From contig CM071568.1 in the NCBI GenBank assembly GCA_036426205.1, forward strand, positions 115,407,504 to 115,471,503: a DNA stretch of 64,000 nucleotides. Reading direction: 5' to 3'. The DNA comes from Ascaphus truei (taxonomy: Eukaryota; Chordata; Amphibia; Anura; Ascaphidae). The notes beneath the pieces are model-generated. The model did no database searches. It was not told the origin of the DNA and worked only from the letters and a program-made list of their open reading frames with translations. Shown here in pieces: positions 11,402 to 22,052 of this stretch. The translations under genes were made by a program, and so were the position numbers. Numbering within the stretch: the stretch's first letter is position 1; each line of letters starts with the position of its first letter.

Positions 11402-11760
11402 CTGGTGTTAGAATGCTCTTCTGCTTTCTTTCAGATTCCGCTCTGATCTCACAACATTCTGACTGAAAACATAAGGATTTGCCTCTTCTTGCTCCAAGGC
11501 GGCCTCTGCTTCCTCAAGTGCTAATTGGATCCTGGGTTTTTCTTGCTCCACTATTTTCTTAGCTTTTTCTACCTCGTGAAGCTTCTCATCTCTGTCACTG
11601 ACCTGTTTAGTCAACTCTTAAACCTTCTCTTGTTGGTTTTTGTTCTCTCCTCTTACAGTCTCTATAGTTTGCCCGACCTCTTCAAGGATGTAATCATATA
11701 AATTTAGCGCTGCGATGAGACATTGGACTTCCTTCTGAGAGACTTCCAACTCAGCCTTTG
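11402..11760 (-). pseudogene. Myosin heavy chain rod-like coding fragment
   Basis: The minus frame reads GENKNQQEKV, a stop, then [21 protein letters not shown] and [21 protein letters not shown]. This matches the heptad pattern and word order of the myosin II coiled-coil rod. One in-frame stop and divergence after EQEEA mark it as a pseudogene. On this strand the rod piece precedes the IQ piece, the reverse of the order in a real myosin, so the unit is a chimera or two separate captures. Confidence 0.55.
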
Positions 11761-11992
11761 CCTCTTCAGTTGGAATGGGACTGCAGGGACTCCCGCTGTG
11801 TTAATCCGATGGGCCATTAAAAATCTCACAGAAATGTTGAGGCAATGTTGAGACATTTACTGTGAGACTGCCCCAGAATCTCCCAGAATTTCCCAGGTAA
11901 GTATTCTAATACTGGTGGCTGCATCTTTATGTCCACTTCCTTTCCATCCATTTCCCGTTTAATGAAAGATAAGATCTTGTTTGCCTTTACAG

Positions 11993-12721
11993 TGTCACAC
12001 TGTGCAGACCGCAGACCAGACCAGTCCCCTGTACTGAGGTGGGATGTAGAGTATATGCACCGACAGCAGAGGGGGTGTGTCCGGGATGTGGCGTAGTAGC
12101 GTGGCTAGGCCTGGATGTAGATAAAGAATGGTCAAGTACTTGCCGAGTCTGAGGATATAGAAAGTTCCGCAGTCAAATCCGTAGTTGAGGCAGAGGATCT
12201 AGAGGTAGAGTAGTCAGTAGTAAAGCCGAGTTCAGGAGCCAGAGGGGGTATTCAGACGATCCGGGTCAATAGCTGTAAGGAATAAACACAAAGAGAGCAC
12301 GACACAGGTTCTTGGCAACACAGGTATCAAGGAACTATGCAGAGCAAGGAAGTGAAAGCAAAGCAGGATATTTAAAGCGGCAATGACCAATCCGGACGAG
12401 GGGCATGGTGGGGGCGTGTCGAGGAGCTGCTCGTGAGTGGCTGAGAGACCAGGAAGTATTAGAGCACAGCTGAGAGTGCTGGAGACGTGATGAAGACTCC
12501 CACGCTGAGCGGGGGGTGGAGACAGGCTATAAATCCTAGAAGGAAGCGCGCGCTGTGTAACACCAGTGCCAGAATCCTAGATGGCGGCCGCAGCGGAGTT
12601 CAAGGTATGCGCTGGGCGGCAGCATGGGTAGCGACGGGGGGCAGGGGCAGCAGCCGTTGCAGTACTGGTAGTGGGTAAGGAGGGGTCACGACACAAGGGA
12701 CGTGGCCCCCGATTCCTTACA
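11993..12721 (-). mobile_element. Solo LTR of a gypsy-like element with TACAG target duplication
   Basis: Minus strand TGTAAGGAATCGGGG to CACAGTGTGACA, 729 bp with TG...CA ends. TACAG lies at 11988-11992 and again at 12722-12726, a perfect 5-bp target-site duplication. It contains no coding region. It is related to the LTR starting at 63230 (TGTAAGGGATCGGGG and a shared GGCAAGTAC segment). The structure indicates recombination between two LTRs of a former full element. Confidence 0.85.
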
Positions 12722-12726
12722 TACAG

Positions 12727-13722
12727 CTACTATATGTTGATACATAACAGTCTTCAGTCGGTTACTGCACAGAGAAATATATATGTTTATGTATTGAAAG
12801 GCATTGGGGGCAGAAGTAACTTGCTATCTTCCATTATAGAGAGAACATATGGGAAGCCTATTTATTAAAGTCTTCTAGGCATACATAGGCAAAATATGCT
12901 AAATCAACATGGAATAGGTGATAAAAGATTATACACAATATTTTTAACTGCATATTAACCCACTTAGTGGTCAGCTAGTCATGGGTTAATACAAAAATAC
13001 AATTACACTATCTACCCCATCTTAGGTACTTTAGTAGCTATTAAGGCATTGAAAAAAGAGTGCTAATTCCTTCCCTCCCCAGTGAAAATAACCCCCATTC
13101 CCCCTGGTAAGTAATGGCCAATAGCCCTATTTGCCAAATGTGCTTAACTCCATTTATTTTAACATCATAGATTTTGCTAGCCAAGCAAACAGGTTGCAAA
13201 ATCCATGATGTCATAATAAATGGAGGGAATCACATGGTACATCAAGCAATCTGATGTACCATGTGTCTATGACATGTCTTCTGTGATGGCACAAGCCTTT
13301 ATAATAGACCAGGGCTCTTGCAAAAGACGGAAAGTCTTCATTCAGTCGCTAAAGATGATAGAAGAAGAAAAAAAAAATTCACCTCTTTAAAGAAGAACAA
13401 ATGAACAGAAATAAGAAATACTTACAGATGAAGATTCTTCAACCACCTGAGAATCAAGGGTTTTGTGTCAAATTGAGGATTCCCCGTCACAGACCATGGA
13501 AAACACTGGATTAACAATAGGCCACACAGTCTGGATAACATTTTTATTACATCTTTCTTTGTTTCTTTTATGGAAATTTGGGACATGGATTGATTTATAT
13601 GGTTCTATTATTATTCTTGCCATCAGGTCTTTTGTGGATTTTGGATTGGTTCCAGGAGACTACAGCCCTGAAGATGAGATACATTTCATCCAGCATGGGG
13701 TCAATTACCAAATGTTATTACA
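12727..13722. repeat. Hairpin-bearing repeat DNA related to fold-back elements
   Basis: A 28-bp imperfect stem spans 13152-13224 (CCATTTATTTTAACATCATAG against its complement). A perfect 14-bp stem CACATGGTACATCA/TGATGTACCATGTG with a 7-nt loop spans 13231-13265. GCCTTTATAATAG near 13300 sits where the other elements have a TATA-like site, followed by purine-rich sequence. A 94-codon frame at 13463-13747 has a hydrophobic stretch but no recognised family. Confidence 0.5.
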
Positions 13723-13736
13723 GCTTCCCACTGATA

Positions 13737-14131
13737 CAAAAAAATAGAATGAACTAGCACTAGCACTCACCCTGTTTACTATAATTCAGATGGAGGTGCT
13801 TTGATCCTGCATCTATACCACTATAAGCGTTCAACTATACAAAAACCATACTGGATCAGCACTCAAAAAGTAAATCAAAGAAAATGAAAGACTTACGTTT
13901 TTCTTTTGGTTTTACCAAGTTCCTTCTTTAATGTATCAAAAAAGCAGCAATACAGAAAAAGCAGCACACACAGAGAAAGGCAAAGTTAGCAGAAACATAC
14001 TGTTATATGTGCACAATAAAGCAATGTTTCAAGACCTTCTGGCCCCTTCGTCAGGTGGGACCAAAAGGAAAATGTAAGTTTTATTTTCTTTGATTTACTT
14101 TTGAATGCTGATCCAGTATAGTTTTTGTGTT
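13737..14131. mobile_element. 395-bp palindromic insert with 14-bp target duplication
   Basis: GCTTCCCACTGATA occurs at 13723-13736 and again at 14132-14145, flanking the insert exactly. Inside, about 75 bp at 13843-13918 (ACTGGATCAGCACTCAAAAAG...) is the inverted complement of 14050-14132. The minus strand near 14025-14048 reads CTGACGAAGGGGCC, AGAAGG and TCTTGAAACATTG, a degenerate hammerhead-like core. The long target duplication fits target-primed insertion. Confidence 0.6.
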
Positions 14132-14145
14132 GCTTCCCACTGATA

Positions 14146-14592
14146 GCCACTTTGTCATTCTAGGCTCCCACTGTGAGGGCCTAGGTACCCACGTGACAAT
14201 CAACAGGTTTATGTTTTGTTTTTAAAAAGAAAGAAAATGAAATGTTAAAATTATTTTATTATTAATATTGATGGTTTTTCTTTTTAATTGTACGATATTT
14301 TGGGTATAGTGGCCAAAAGCCATATTAGCCACATTTGGGTGTAGGAGGTATGAGTGTTGGGGGTAGTTGACCTGGTGAAGGTGATTGGCCCTCCAGGGGG
14401 TGGTGGAAGCAAATATGGCAATGCTTTAATGGCCACTTCCGTACGTAGTTAAGGAGGTTAGGAAGTGTAGTTTTTGTCATATTAACCCCTTTAATGCTTG
14501 TGATATGCAACAAGAAACAAAGTGCAAACCTAAATCACTTAAATGGGTGACACATAGTGAATGATAAACACTATAGTAATATATATATATAT
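14146..14592. other. Stretch without recognised gene
   Basis: Continuation of the fold-back-related repeat interrupted by the 395-bp insert. It ends in a (TA)n tract that abuts the Penelope-like element. Confidence 0.4.
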
Positions 14593-15156
14593 ATGTCCAC
14601 TGTGGCACCACTGGTCTTCCGCAAGGGTCTAAATATCAAGAACATCTTGGCCCCAAGTAGACTTAGTGATACTTCAGTTGAGAATAGTGGTTCACAGTTA
14701 GTGTCTGGAAACATTAAGTGTGGCAGATCTAGATGTCTAATGTGTGGACATCTGCATCTGTCGGATACTTTCTCTTCATTTAGCAACAAGTCTGAATATA
14801 CATTAAAAAGTTCAATCAACTGTCTCTCCACATATATAATGTATGTTTTATCTTGTCCATGTCAATTGCAATATGTGGGTCGCACTAAAAGAACACTGTG
14901 TGTCAGATTCCTGGAACACAGAAGTTCCATTATTAAGGGAGTGCTGGCACACAGTGTTCCTCTACATTTTTCCCAAGTACACCAAAAGGATCCCAAGGGA
15001 CTTGTTATTATGGGTATAGAGAGTATTCCGAGTACCCTATTAGGGGGAGATAGATTTAAGACACTATGTATGAGAGAGTCTTTTTGGATATACTCACTTA
15101 GTACACTTTCTCCCAGGGGTCTTAATGAGTGCTTGGATACTAGCACACTGGTTTAG
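14593..15156 (+). pseudogene. GIY-YIG endonuclease domain of Penelope-like element (N-terminal RT missing)
   Basis: A 187-codon frame, counted from the ATG where homology to the second copy begins. Residues 43-51 give a cysteine motif (CGRSRCLMC). Residues 83-98 carry the GIY-YIG-like core (MYVLSCPC then QYVGRT), followed by RFLEH at 105-109, a conserved glutamate in RESFWI (162) and GLNE (176-179). This order is characteristic of the Penelope endonuclease, which nicks target DNA for reverse transcription. The RT domain that normally precedes it is missing, so this is a remnant although the frame itself is intact. Confidence 0.8.
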
Positions 15157-16409
15157 TGTCCTGCCTTGCTGTTCTCTGCCTTGCTGCTCTGGTTACTAGT
15201 TTGGTTCCTCTTCCCCTATCCTAGGATGGGGTTCTGTATTTTTGGAGGGGATTCCTCTATACTATATTATATGATATTTCCTTAGAGTAGGTGTTATTTA
15301 ATAGTTAATCCAGTTTTTTCCTTTATCGTTTTATAATTTTAGTTATTTTTTAATGTAATAATTGTTGTTATTATATGTAATTAGATATAATTTTAATTAA
15401 TGCACTATGTGAATTATCAATTTAATAATTTTTGTTAGTACATATACTGTAAAGATTGTTTTGTGAATGTTGTTCTCATCACACAAGGAATTAAATAGGT
15501 TGATTTTAATATATTTTTTCAATTTTATTTAGATTTTTCTATAATTCATTTTTATATGGTGAAGTGGTATTTGGTTGTTTATATATTTATATTCTTATAT
15601 TGTAATTAATATATTGATTTATTAATATTTTTTGAAACTACAATGATAGGTTTAGGCTTTAATTTTAATTTGGTATATATATATATCTATAAAAACACAG
15701 AAAAAACAGGCGCACTCATAGCATAAAAGGTATAACAATATATTTATGGAGTCAAGGATTTAAAAATGCACACTCACAAACATAGCTTAATAAAAAGCAT
15801 TTTTGAGTAAAACTCAGCCAGCCAGACGCAGGAACCCGGTAGCAGATGACCTTGGTATAGTGTCCGGTGTAGGTACACTGCAGCAGCCTCTATGGACACC
15901 TCCGGAGCCCGGGGAACACGAGGGACGCCGCCTTCCTCTCAATCCTGCGTCACACAGTGAGTGTGCCCCCCATGCCCCAGAACCCGTGTGGATCATTTCA
16001 AGATCGATCGCGAAACCGGAAGTGACGCAACGGGCCGAACCGGAAGTGACGCGACGCGATCCCGGGAGTGGGGTAGATGGTGTATACTGCTGCTGCGCTT
16101 TGATTGTTACGTGTCTATGCACATGGTGCTAATGTAAGTGTGGATTACCACTGTTTTTATTGAATACATCAGTAGTGAACATACAATGTTGCACTAGAGT
16201 TGTCTCTGTTTCCATTGAGGGTTCGTTCCACTGGCACCAGGGAGAGTATCCTAAGCAAGACCCCCCTGCAAACCACAGAGCCTTCAGATTGTTCTTCTAA
16301 ATGCTGTATTTTGACTGGGAGAATGTGAGTTTTGAATCTCGATCCCCATACACATTGCTATAGGTGTATTGGACATATTACACTATTATTTATTTCATTC
16401 CTTTTACAG

Positions 16410-16874
16410 GATAATGGGGAAAGACAGGGTTGCAGACCTGTCTAAGACATGCAAATGAACATACAGTAATATTTACAGTTGCTTTATGCTTTACTGTGGA
16501 GGGTTTTTGTCACTTTTTTTTACCCACCATAACCTTAATAATTGTGGTGATTACCTAGTCAAGTCTCAAACCAGCTTAGCCATTACAACCAATCTCACAC
16601 TGATGATACCCATCAAGGTTGAAACATGTCTGTGAGTGGGTTTAATGGCTTTGCATCTCATCCCAGCCTCTGTCTAAAAGCTGTGTTTAAAACAGCATGC
16701 ATTGGCTTGAGGATTTGCTTGTGTAATACGAGATTGAGACAAAAGGTAGCACTGAGTGCTCATTTGCATGTCATTTCCCAGAATCCCTTGCTGCAGGGGA
16801 AGCGCTGTATGCTGGGTGATAATGGGGAAAGACAGGGTTGCAGACCTGTCTAAGACATGCAAATGAACATACAG
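16410..16874 (+). repeat. 57-bp direct repeats bounding a 408-bp unit in the Penelope terminal region
   Basis: GATAATGGGGAAAGACAGGG... to AACATACAG occurs identically at 16410-16466 and 16818-16874. The 408-bp repeat-to-repeat unit contains the hammerhead motif. This fits the tandem pseudo-LTR organisation known for Penelope-like elements. Confidence 0.8.
16594..16636 (+). ncRNA. Hammerhead ribozyme motif, type I, in Penelope-like element
   Basis: Stem I CTCACA (16594-16599) pairs perfectly with TGTGAG (16631-16636). Between them lie the core CTGATGA (16600-16606), a short stem II ACC/GGT with a CATCAA loop, GAA (16621-16623) and a minimal stem III AC/GT with a 2-nt loop, then C16630 as the predicted cleavage site. 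Minimal stem III hammerheads are known in Penelope-like elements. The U.U pair at the base of stem II is unusual and may lower activity. Confidence 0.75.
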
Positions 16875-17757
16875 TGGAGTTTTCCTCTCACATTAAATAT
16901 CTGGAGTAAATGTGACCAGGAACTACCACTCTCTATACCAAAGCAACTACCAACCCCCTGTTGTGACAAAACCAAAAGACTTTGGTTCGAAGTGGTAAGG
17001 ATACCAGGTGTCGTGGATCGAAGAATAGTTTCAGTTAAATGATATACTCCCTCGGTTATTATATCACTTCCAGACCCTACCGGTCCCGGATACCTAGATC
17101 CGAACTACAAATTTTTACAAAATAGAATATTTCACTTTATCTGGCGGACAGAGGCCAGAATTGCTAGGGCAGTTATGATACCTGGAAACTAAGAGGGGGC
17201 ATGGGAAGTCCCAGATATCTCAAAATATTACCAAGCTGCCCAATTACGGCAAGTGGTGGCTTGGGATGCTGATCCACCCAATACTGTGTGTTGGCTATAG
17301 AATCCCAGTACGCTAGAATGCCTTTTCTGCTAATATCCTTATAGGCCCAAATAAAAAAGATCTACAGGCAAAGGGTTTGAGCTTGGCCGATGATGAGATG
17401 CACCTGGGAGAACTTGACCAAGTCCAAAGGTAAATTTAACCTCACGTCTCCCACTCACAACTTTTCCCACTTTTTAACAACCCACTTTCCCCCAAGATGT
17501 GGCACCAAACAATTTGACCCATTTAAAGCAAGATATGAGAGTAATTGACGATCTATTCCACAATGGAAATTTCTTCGTTTCTAGCTTCGTACCAGATACG
17601 AAACACCAAACGTAGATATGTTTAAATATCTGCAGTTCCGGCATTCCTCCAAAAACTTTCCACAAAGTTGGAATTTTCCCCTCTTTCAAGCCTTGAAGTA
17701 CGTGTAAAAGAAGCGTGTACCAAAAAGGCATATGCTGGTATATGAATATGGTATGGA
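16875..17757 (+). pseudogene. L1 ORF2 C-terminal fragment (left-arm copy)
   Basis: Broken plus frames give pieces equivalent to the right-arm copy: WSFPLTLNIW, IFHFIWRT, KYYQAAQLRQVVAWDADP. This is the region after the RT domain of an L1 ORF2. Many frameshifts. Its upstream part is cut by the Penelope element at 16874. Confidence 0.65.
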
Positions 17758-19257
17758 GGGCTCAGTAGACTCCTTAAGTGATGTCACATCCTTTTGAACA
17801 AGGTAACCTATCACATGGTACAGCAACCAATGGGATTGTCTTCAATCCTTTTGGCTCTAATACCATGTGATTTTGGGCATGGGGTTTGAAGGATGTAGTG
17901 TACCTCCCTTGGAGATGACATCACATCCTTCTCACAATAAAAATGAGGCGGGCAAATGATACAGCATCCAATCAGATTGGAGCTTGTACCATCTGACCCA
18001 AAAATGTGACATCATGGCCATATTAAGGCTTGATGCCTCATTTGAGGTCAAGAAGCCGACGAGTCAACATTGTGCTGTGGATTACCTTGGGTTTTGGATC
18101 AACAGATGAAGAAAGAAGATGAGAAAAGAAAGAAAGAATTACAGATCAAGAAAGAAGAAGGTGTTTGAGCTCAAAGACAGAAGAATTTGGTTACCTCGTC
18201 CGGATCTTCAGGTGGATGGCGTCGGATTGTGTTGGATGAGTCGTGGTACGAGAGCTTCCGATACCCGGATTCGGAGGCCAACGCTTCTTAAAGTAAGTTA
18301 AATATTGAATTTATGTATTTTTTTTACAGGTTTTTTCATTGTATTTCTTTCTTTTAAAGTTTTTCATTGTCCATTGACTGCTAATGTATTTATCGGTACC
18401 CGTTTAGGCAACATATTATACAGTAATAGCCAATGCATTTTTGGTCAAATGCTTTTTTTCTACTGAGAGTTATTTTTTTTCAATTTTTCTTGATTGTTTG
18501 CATTATTAGTTTGTAATTTTGATGAGCTTGTTTTTACGTATTTTTTCGATTGATTAGCGTTTATAAATCAGTGTTTTTTGTTGTATACCTGTTTGAATTG
18601 AGTGTGTTGACCTAGTGTTTTAATTAATTTCTTTGTTGATTACTATTTAAAATTAATAAATTGTTTGTTGGTTAGTGCTTTTAGTAATTTAATTTATTGG
18701 CTAGTTTTTTATTTATTGATTGTTTGTTTATGTGCTTGTATATGTTTTATTATTGTGCATTTTGTGCCTTCATGTATTTTTATTAGGGTGACCATGAGTG
18801 CTATAGTGGTTATCATGCCATATTATTGGTATGATGTACCAATATACCAATCAATGGGTACAGGGTGGGTGTAGTGGGTCCAGGGTGAGTGGTTTAGGCC
18901 TCCTGGGTGGGTAGCGGGGTGAGGATGGGTTAACACCTAATTACTATAGTGGTTATTAAACAACTAAGGTGATTAAGGGGTTTGGGTCCATTAGATTGTT
19001 TTATTTATGTATTATTTTTGGCAACGGAGGACATGCCCTGCAGATTGCTGATGAAGACCCTTCAGAGTCAGTAGAAAGATTTATTTATTTTATTTATGCT
19101 GGCTGTGCTAAAGTTTGATTTAATAATGGGCAAATAAGTTATTATCCATATCTGGATAATAGTTATTTTGCCCATTACTGTACTGTACGTGTTGGTGGGG
19201 GGGAGGAGGCGGAGGTTGTATTATTGAAATGATACCACATTTATATTTTTACAACAG

Positions 19258-19650
19258 GATGGTACCGCAGGCCAGCAGGGACCAGCCAAGGACCCCTGGA
19301 CACCACGGGGATGACCCGAGGATCCCCGGACAGTCACCGGGACCACCCGAGGACCCCAGACACCCACGTACCAACTTGGGGAACCCTGTGGGGCACCTGT
19401 GAGAACCACCGAAGGCCCTCAGACACCACTGGGAACACCAGAGGGACCCCAGACACCCACGAGAACCACCCAGGGACCCCATGGGGCCCCCGGACAACCC
19501 ACAGGGACAATCTGGAGGCTCACGGATACCAAGGGTACAACCAAGGAGCCCCAGATACCTGCAGGACCACCTAGGGACCTCCTTGGGGCCCACGGAACCC
19601 ACGGGACCACCTGGAGGCCCATGGACACCAACGGGGACCACCGGTTATAC
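19258..19650. repeat. GC-rich minisatellite, about 30-bp period
   Basis: Units of the type GGGACCACCCGAGGACCCCAGACACCCACG repeated with drift. The plus strand reads open in P/T/R/H-rich frames. It starts right after ACAGGATGGTACCGCAGG, a junction also present at 4320, 27070 and 61380. Confidence 0.75.
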
Positions 19651-19833
19651 CCGCTGGCTCTGGTATTAATCATGTGTATAAAAAATTTAAATTCTGGTTT
19701 TATGTGGGAGCAAAGGGGATGGGTTGTGCATTGGTGTTTATACATATTGTAATGTTATTGGGCAAGAGGGTGATTGAAGGGACAAGTACCGCCTTCACTC
19801 ATCCCTTTTCCCTAAAAAAAGCAGCATTGTGCC

Positions 19834-20605
19834 TAACCCCTTCATGTCTTAGCGGCTATCCGCTAAGGTAATGAAGCTGCTTTAATGTAATTTTATTCAT
19901 AATGTGCGGGAGGAAGGGATCTCCTGAAGCGAACCACATTGATTTCAGTCTCAGGGACCCTGCCTTCCGGGTTACAGGTCACTATGGGTGCCAGTATCTC
20001 CATTTATTTAAATCCCCCAGTCATGTGAAGCGGACAATTTAAAAATGGCGGCGATACTGGCACTCGAGCCCCATACCAGGGCCTGTAACTCGGGAGAGGG
20101 GGGTCGCTGAGACTTAAATCAAAGCGCTTCAGCTCAGGAGGTCCCCTGCCACACACTATTAATAAAAATTACATTAAAGGAGCTTCATTTCCCATGGCAG
20201 ATAGCTGCTATGGTAACAAATGTGTTACATTTATAATTATTTAATATTATTAATATTTAATTCCCTGTACTGTATTCTTTGTGAAGCGCTGAGGACACTT
20301 TTGCGCTATATAAATACATAGACATATAATCACATAATGGTTTTATTACTACGGAATTGTAGCAGGAGGTTTCCGGAGCAGAACCACCTTGATTTCAGGT
20401 CCGGGATCGCCTGCTTCCCGAGATACTGGCCCCATTATGGGGTGCCGGTATCTCCTAGGCATTGAAATGTCCAGCGTCACGTGACCGTGGGAATCAAATG
20501 CATAGGAGATTCCGACACCCCATAACGGGGCCCTATTTCTCGGGAAGCAGGCGATCCCCGGACCTGAAATCAAGGTGGTTCTGCTCCGGAGACCCCGTCT
20601 CATCT
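19834..20605. repeat. Two long hairpins plus a CCCCTTCAT hairpin (left arm)
   Basis: A CCCCTTCAT...GATGAAG-type hairpin (19834-19877) is followed by a palindrome of about 330 bp (19880-20215, GGGATCTCCTGAAGCG...) and one of about 260 bp (20345-20605, centred near 20475) carrying CTCCGGAGCAGAACCACC and CGGGAAGCAGG arms. The centres contain CACGTGACC-like sequence. Reverse-complement copies sit at 25700-26480. Confidence 0.75.
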
Positions 20606-21044
20606 ACCCTAGTAACACAATGTAAATTTAAAAAAACTTGGGCGAGATTTGCGCAGAGAGAGACGGCTCTCTCTCTCTGCAGCAGAGAGAACTGTGAGCG
20701 CTTTCAGAGGAGCAATCTCACGCCACTGGTGCTGCCATTTTTGAAAATGTTGCTATCACTGTTTTTTGGGGCTTTCTGCATACAGTGATAGCAATGCTGT
20801 TAAACAATGGCGATTTATTAAACACCCTGGCCCCTAAATCGGATACACATTATAGTTAACCACTGTTTCATATTCTGTATATTTTGGAAAGAATAACAGT
20901 ATGTTTTTCTTGTCAATATCCCCAGATGTTGTGTATTTCTGTTAAATCATAAAATATTTGAAACAAAATAACCCTATGGTAGAAATGTGATTAACCCTTT
21001 GATGCCTGTAGCTTACCAAGGTTATCACAAGCATTCACAACAAA

Positions 21045-21730
21045 ACTTCAAAAGCGCAAACCCTCCTCATATAAGGTAAAGATATAAGGCATATAGTGCA
21101 AATACACAAAAGGGAATATGAGTGAAACAGTAATTCCCACTCACGGGTGGAAATGGAATTTCATCACTCAGAAACTTCACAGGGATGCAATACCTGTTCC
21201 CAAGTGGAATGAAACACTTAGGGTTATCCTTTGAAGCTTAGAGCATTGAAGATGCTGTCCCAGCTGTTCTATGAAACCAAAGAAGTAGCAGCAAATTCTG
21301 AGGCTCGATTGGCTCTGTAGACGCCATGACATCAAACGCTGGGAAACCCAGAAGTTTGGCCCCCTGCGAGACTAAGATTTGCTGAGCGCTATCGGCTACC
21401 ATCGACCAGCTGTGTGCCAGCAGGACGCTAAATTTCGTTGCTGCAGCGTGGTCTAAATGCTTGTTTTTATCATGGAGCATGTAAGTTTGTATGGGCTCAC
21501 GATCACTTGTGTTTTGATTTAAAACTGTTCTTACTATATATTTTTTCTCTTTTATTGTATGAATTTTGGAATCCCTGATCTCTATATACCACGCTGGAAA
21601 AACATCCATATATGTTTTATATCTGAATCCATTTCCACCACGTGGGGCATTTACTGTTTCCTCATATTCACTTTGTGTATTTGCACATATATTTACCTTT
21701 ATATGAGGAGGGTTTCCATTTGGAAGTTTG
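21045..21730. repeat. Inverted-repeat element with about 100-bp arms
   Basis: AACCCTCCTCATATAAGG...CCATTTCCACC-type sequence at 21058-21155 reappears inverted at 21633-21716. The interior of about 480 bp has a 123-codon minus frame without a recognised domain. Confidence 0.6.
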
Positions 21731-21786
21731 GTTGTTGACTTCTAATTAAGGGTGTTTGAGAAACACCCTTCTACTATATATATAAT

Positions 21787-21789
21787 TGT

Positions 21790-21829
<40 letters not shown>

Positions 21830-21904
21830 GTGTTGTGTGTGTGTGTGTGTGTGTGGTGTGTGTGTGGGTGGTGTGTGTGTGTGTGTGGGTGTGTGTGGTG
21901 TGTG

Positions 21905-21960
<56 letters not shown>

Positions 21961-21966
21961 TGTGTA
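21787..21966. repeat. (GT)n microsatellite, interrupted
   Basis: About 180 bp of GT repeats with GGT interruptions, followed by a TA-rich tract. All frames stay open through it; these are not genes. Confidence 0.95.
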
Positions 21967-22052
21967 TATATTATATATATATATATATCTATATATATTT
22001 ATATAAGCAACTGTAAATACACTTGTCAAAAAACTATAGAATATATATATAT

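Larger units (their letters stand above)
14593..16874 (+). mobile_element. Penelope-like element, 5'-truncated (copy 1)
   Basis: A C-terminal Penelope-type endonuclease frame (14593-15156) is followed by about 1.25 kb of AT-rich DNA and then non-coding terminal sequence with a hammerhead motif. The 3' end carries a 57-bp direct repeat (16410-16466 and 16818-16874). The RT domain is absent, so the copy is 5'-truncated next to a TA microsatellite. A second, indel-ridden copy in the same orientation lies at 22053-24290. Confidence 0.75.
17758..20838. repeat. Fold-back-type element B (left-arm copy)
   Basis: Contains TGACATCA-GGCCATATTAAGG at 18007-18027 (promoter-like block), a purine-rich tract, a donor-like AAAGTAAGTT at 18289-18298, T-rich intron-like DNA, a CCCCTTAAT-type hairpin at 18930-18981, a degenerate acidic micro-block at 19021-19072 whose donor reads GTCAGT, an ATTATCC palindrome near 19140 and minisatellite at 19258-19650. 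The right end TAAACACCCTGGCCCC matches a terminal-repeat style. The left end is not defined. Confidence 0.55.
16875..22020. repeat. Left arm of a roughly 5-kb inverted duplication
   Basis: L1 piece, fold-back DNA, hairpins and the GT microsatellite in this interval recur in reverse order and orientation at 24288-29490. Matching landmarks: L1 fragment 16875/29490, minisatellite 19258-19650/26660-27075, long hairpin 20345-20605/25700-25970, and the AAACACCCTTCTAC block 21760/24500. Differences are scattered, mostly single-base indels. Confidence 0.8.

Noticed and set aside
13463..13747. 94-codon frame with a hydrophobic segment as a small membrane protein gene
   Set aside because: No recognised family. 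The frame crosses the target duplication of the 395-bp insert at 13723-13736, so its end is formed by inserted DNA.
15803..16132. 109-codon frame (and its minus-strand partner) in the Penelope terminal region
   Set aside because: Lies in non-coding terminal sequence of the element. The frame is broken in copy 2 and has no domain.
19249..19752. Overlapping long frames on both strands as candidate genes
   Set aside because: Same minisatellite. Simultaneous open frames on both strands and single-base indels between the two inverted copies argue against coding.
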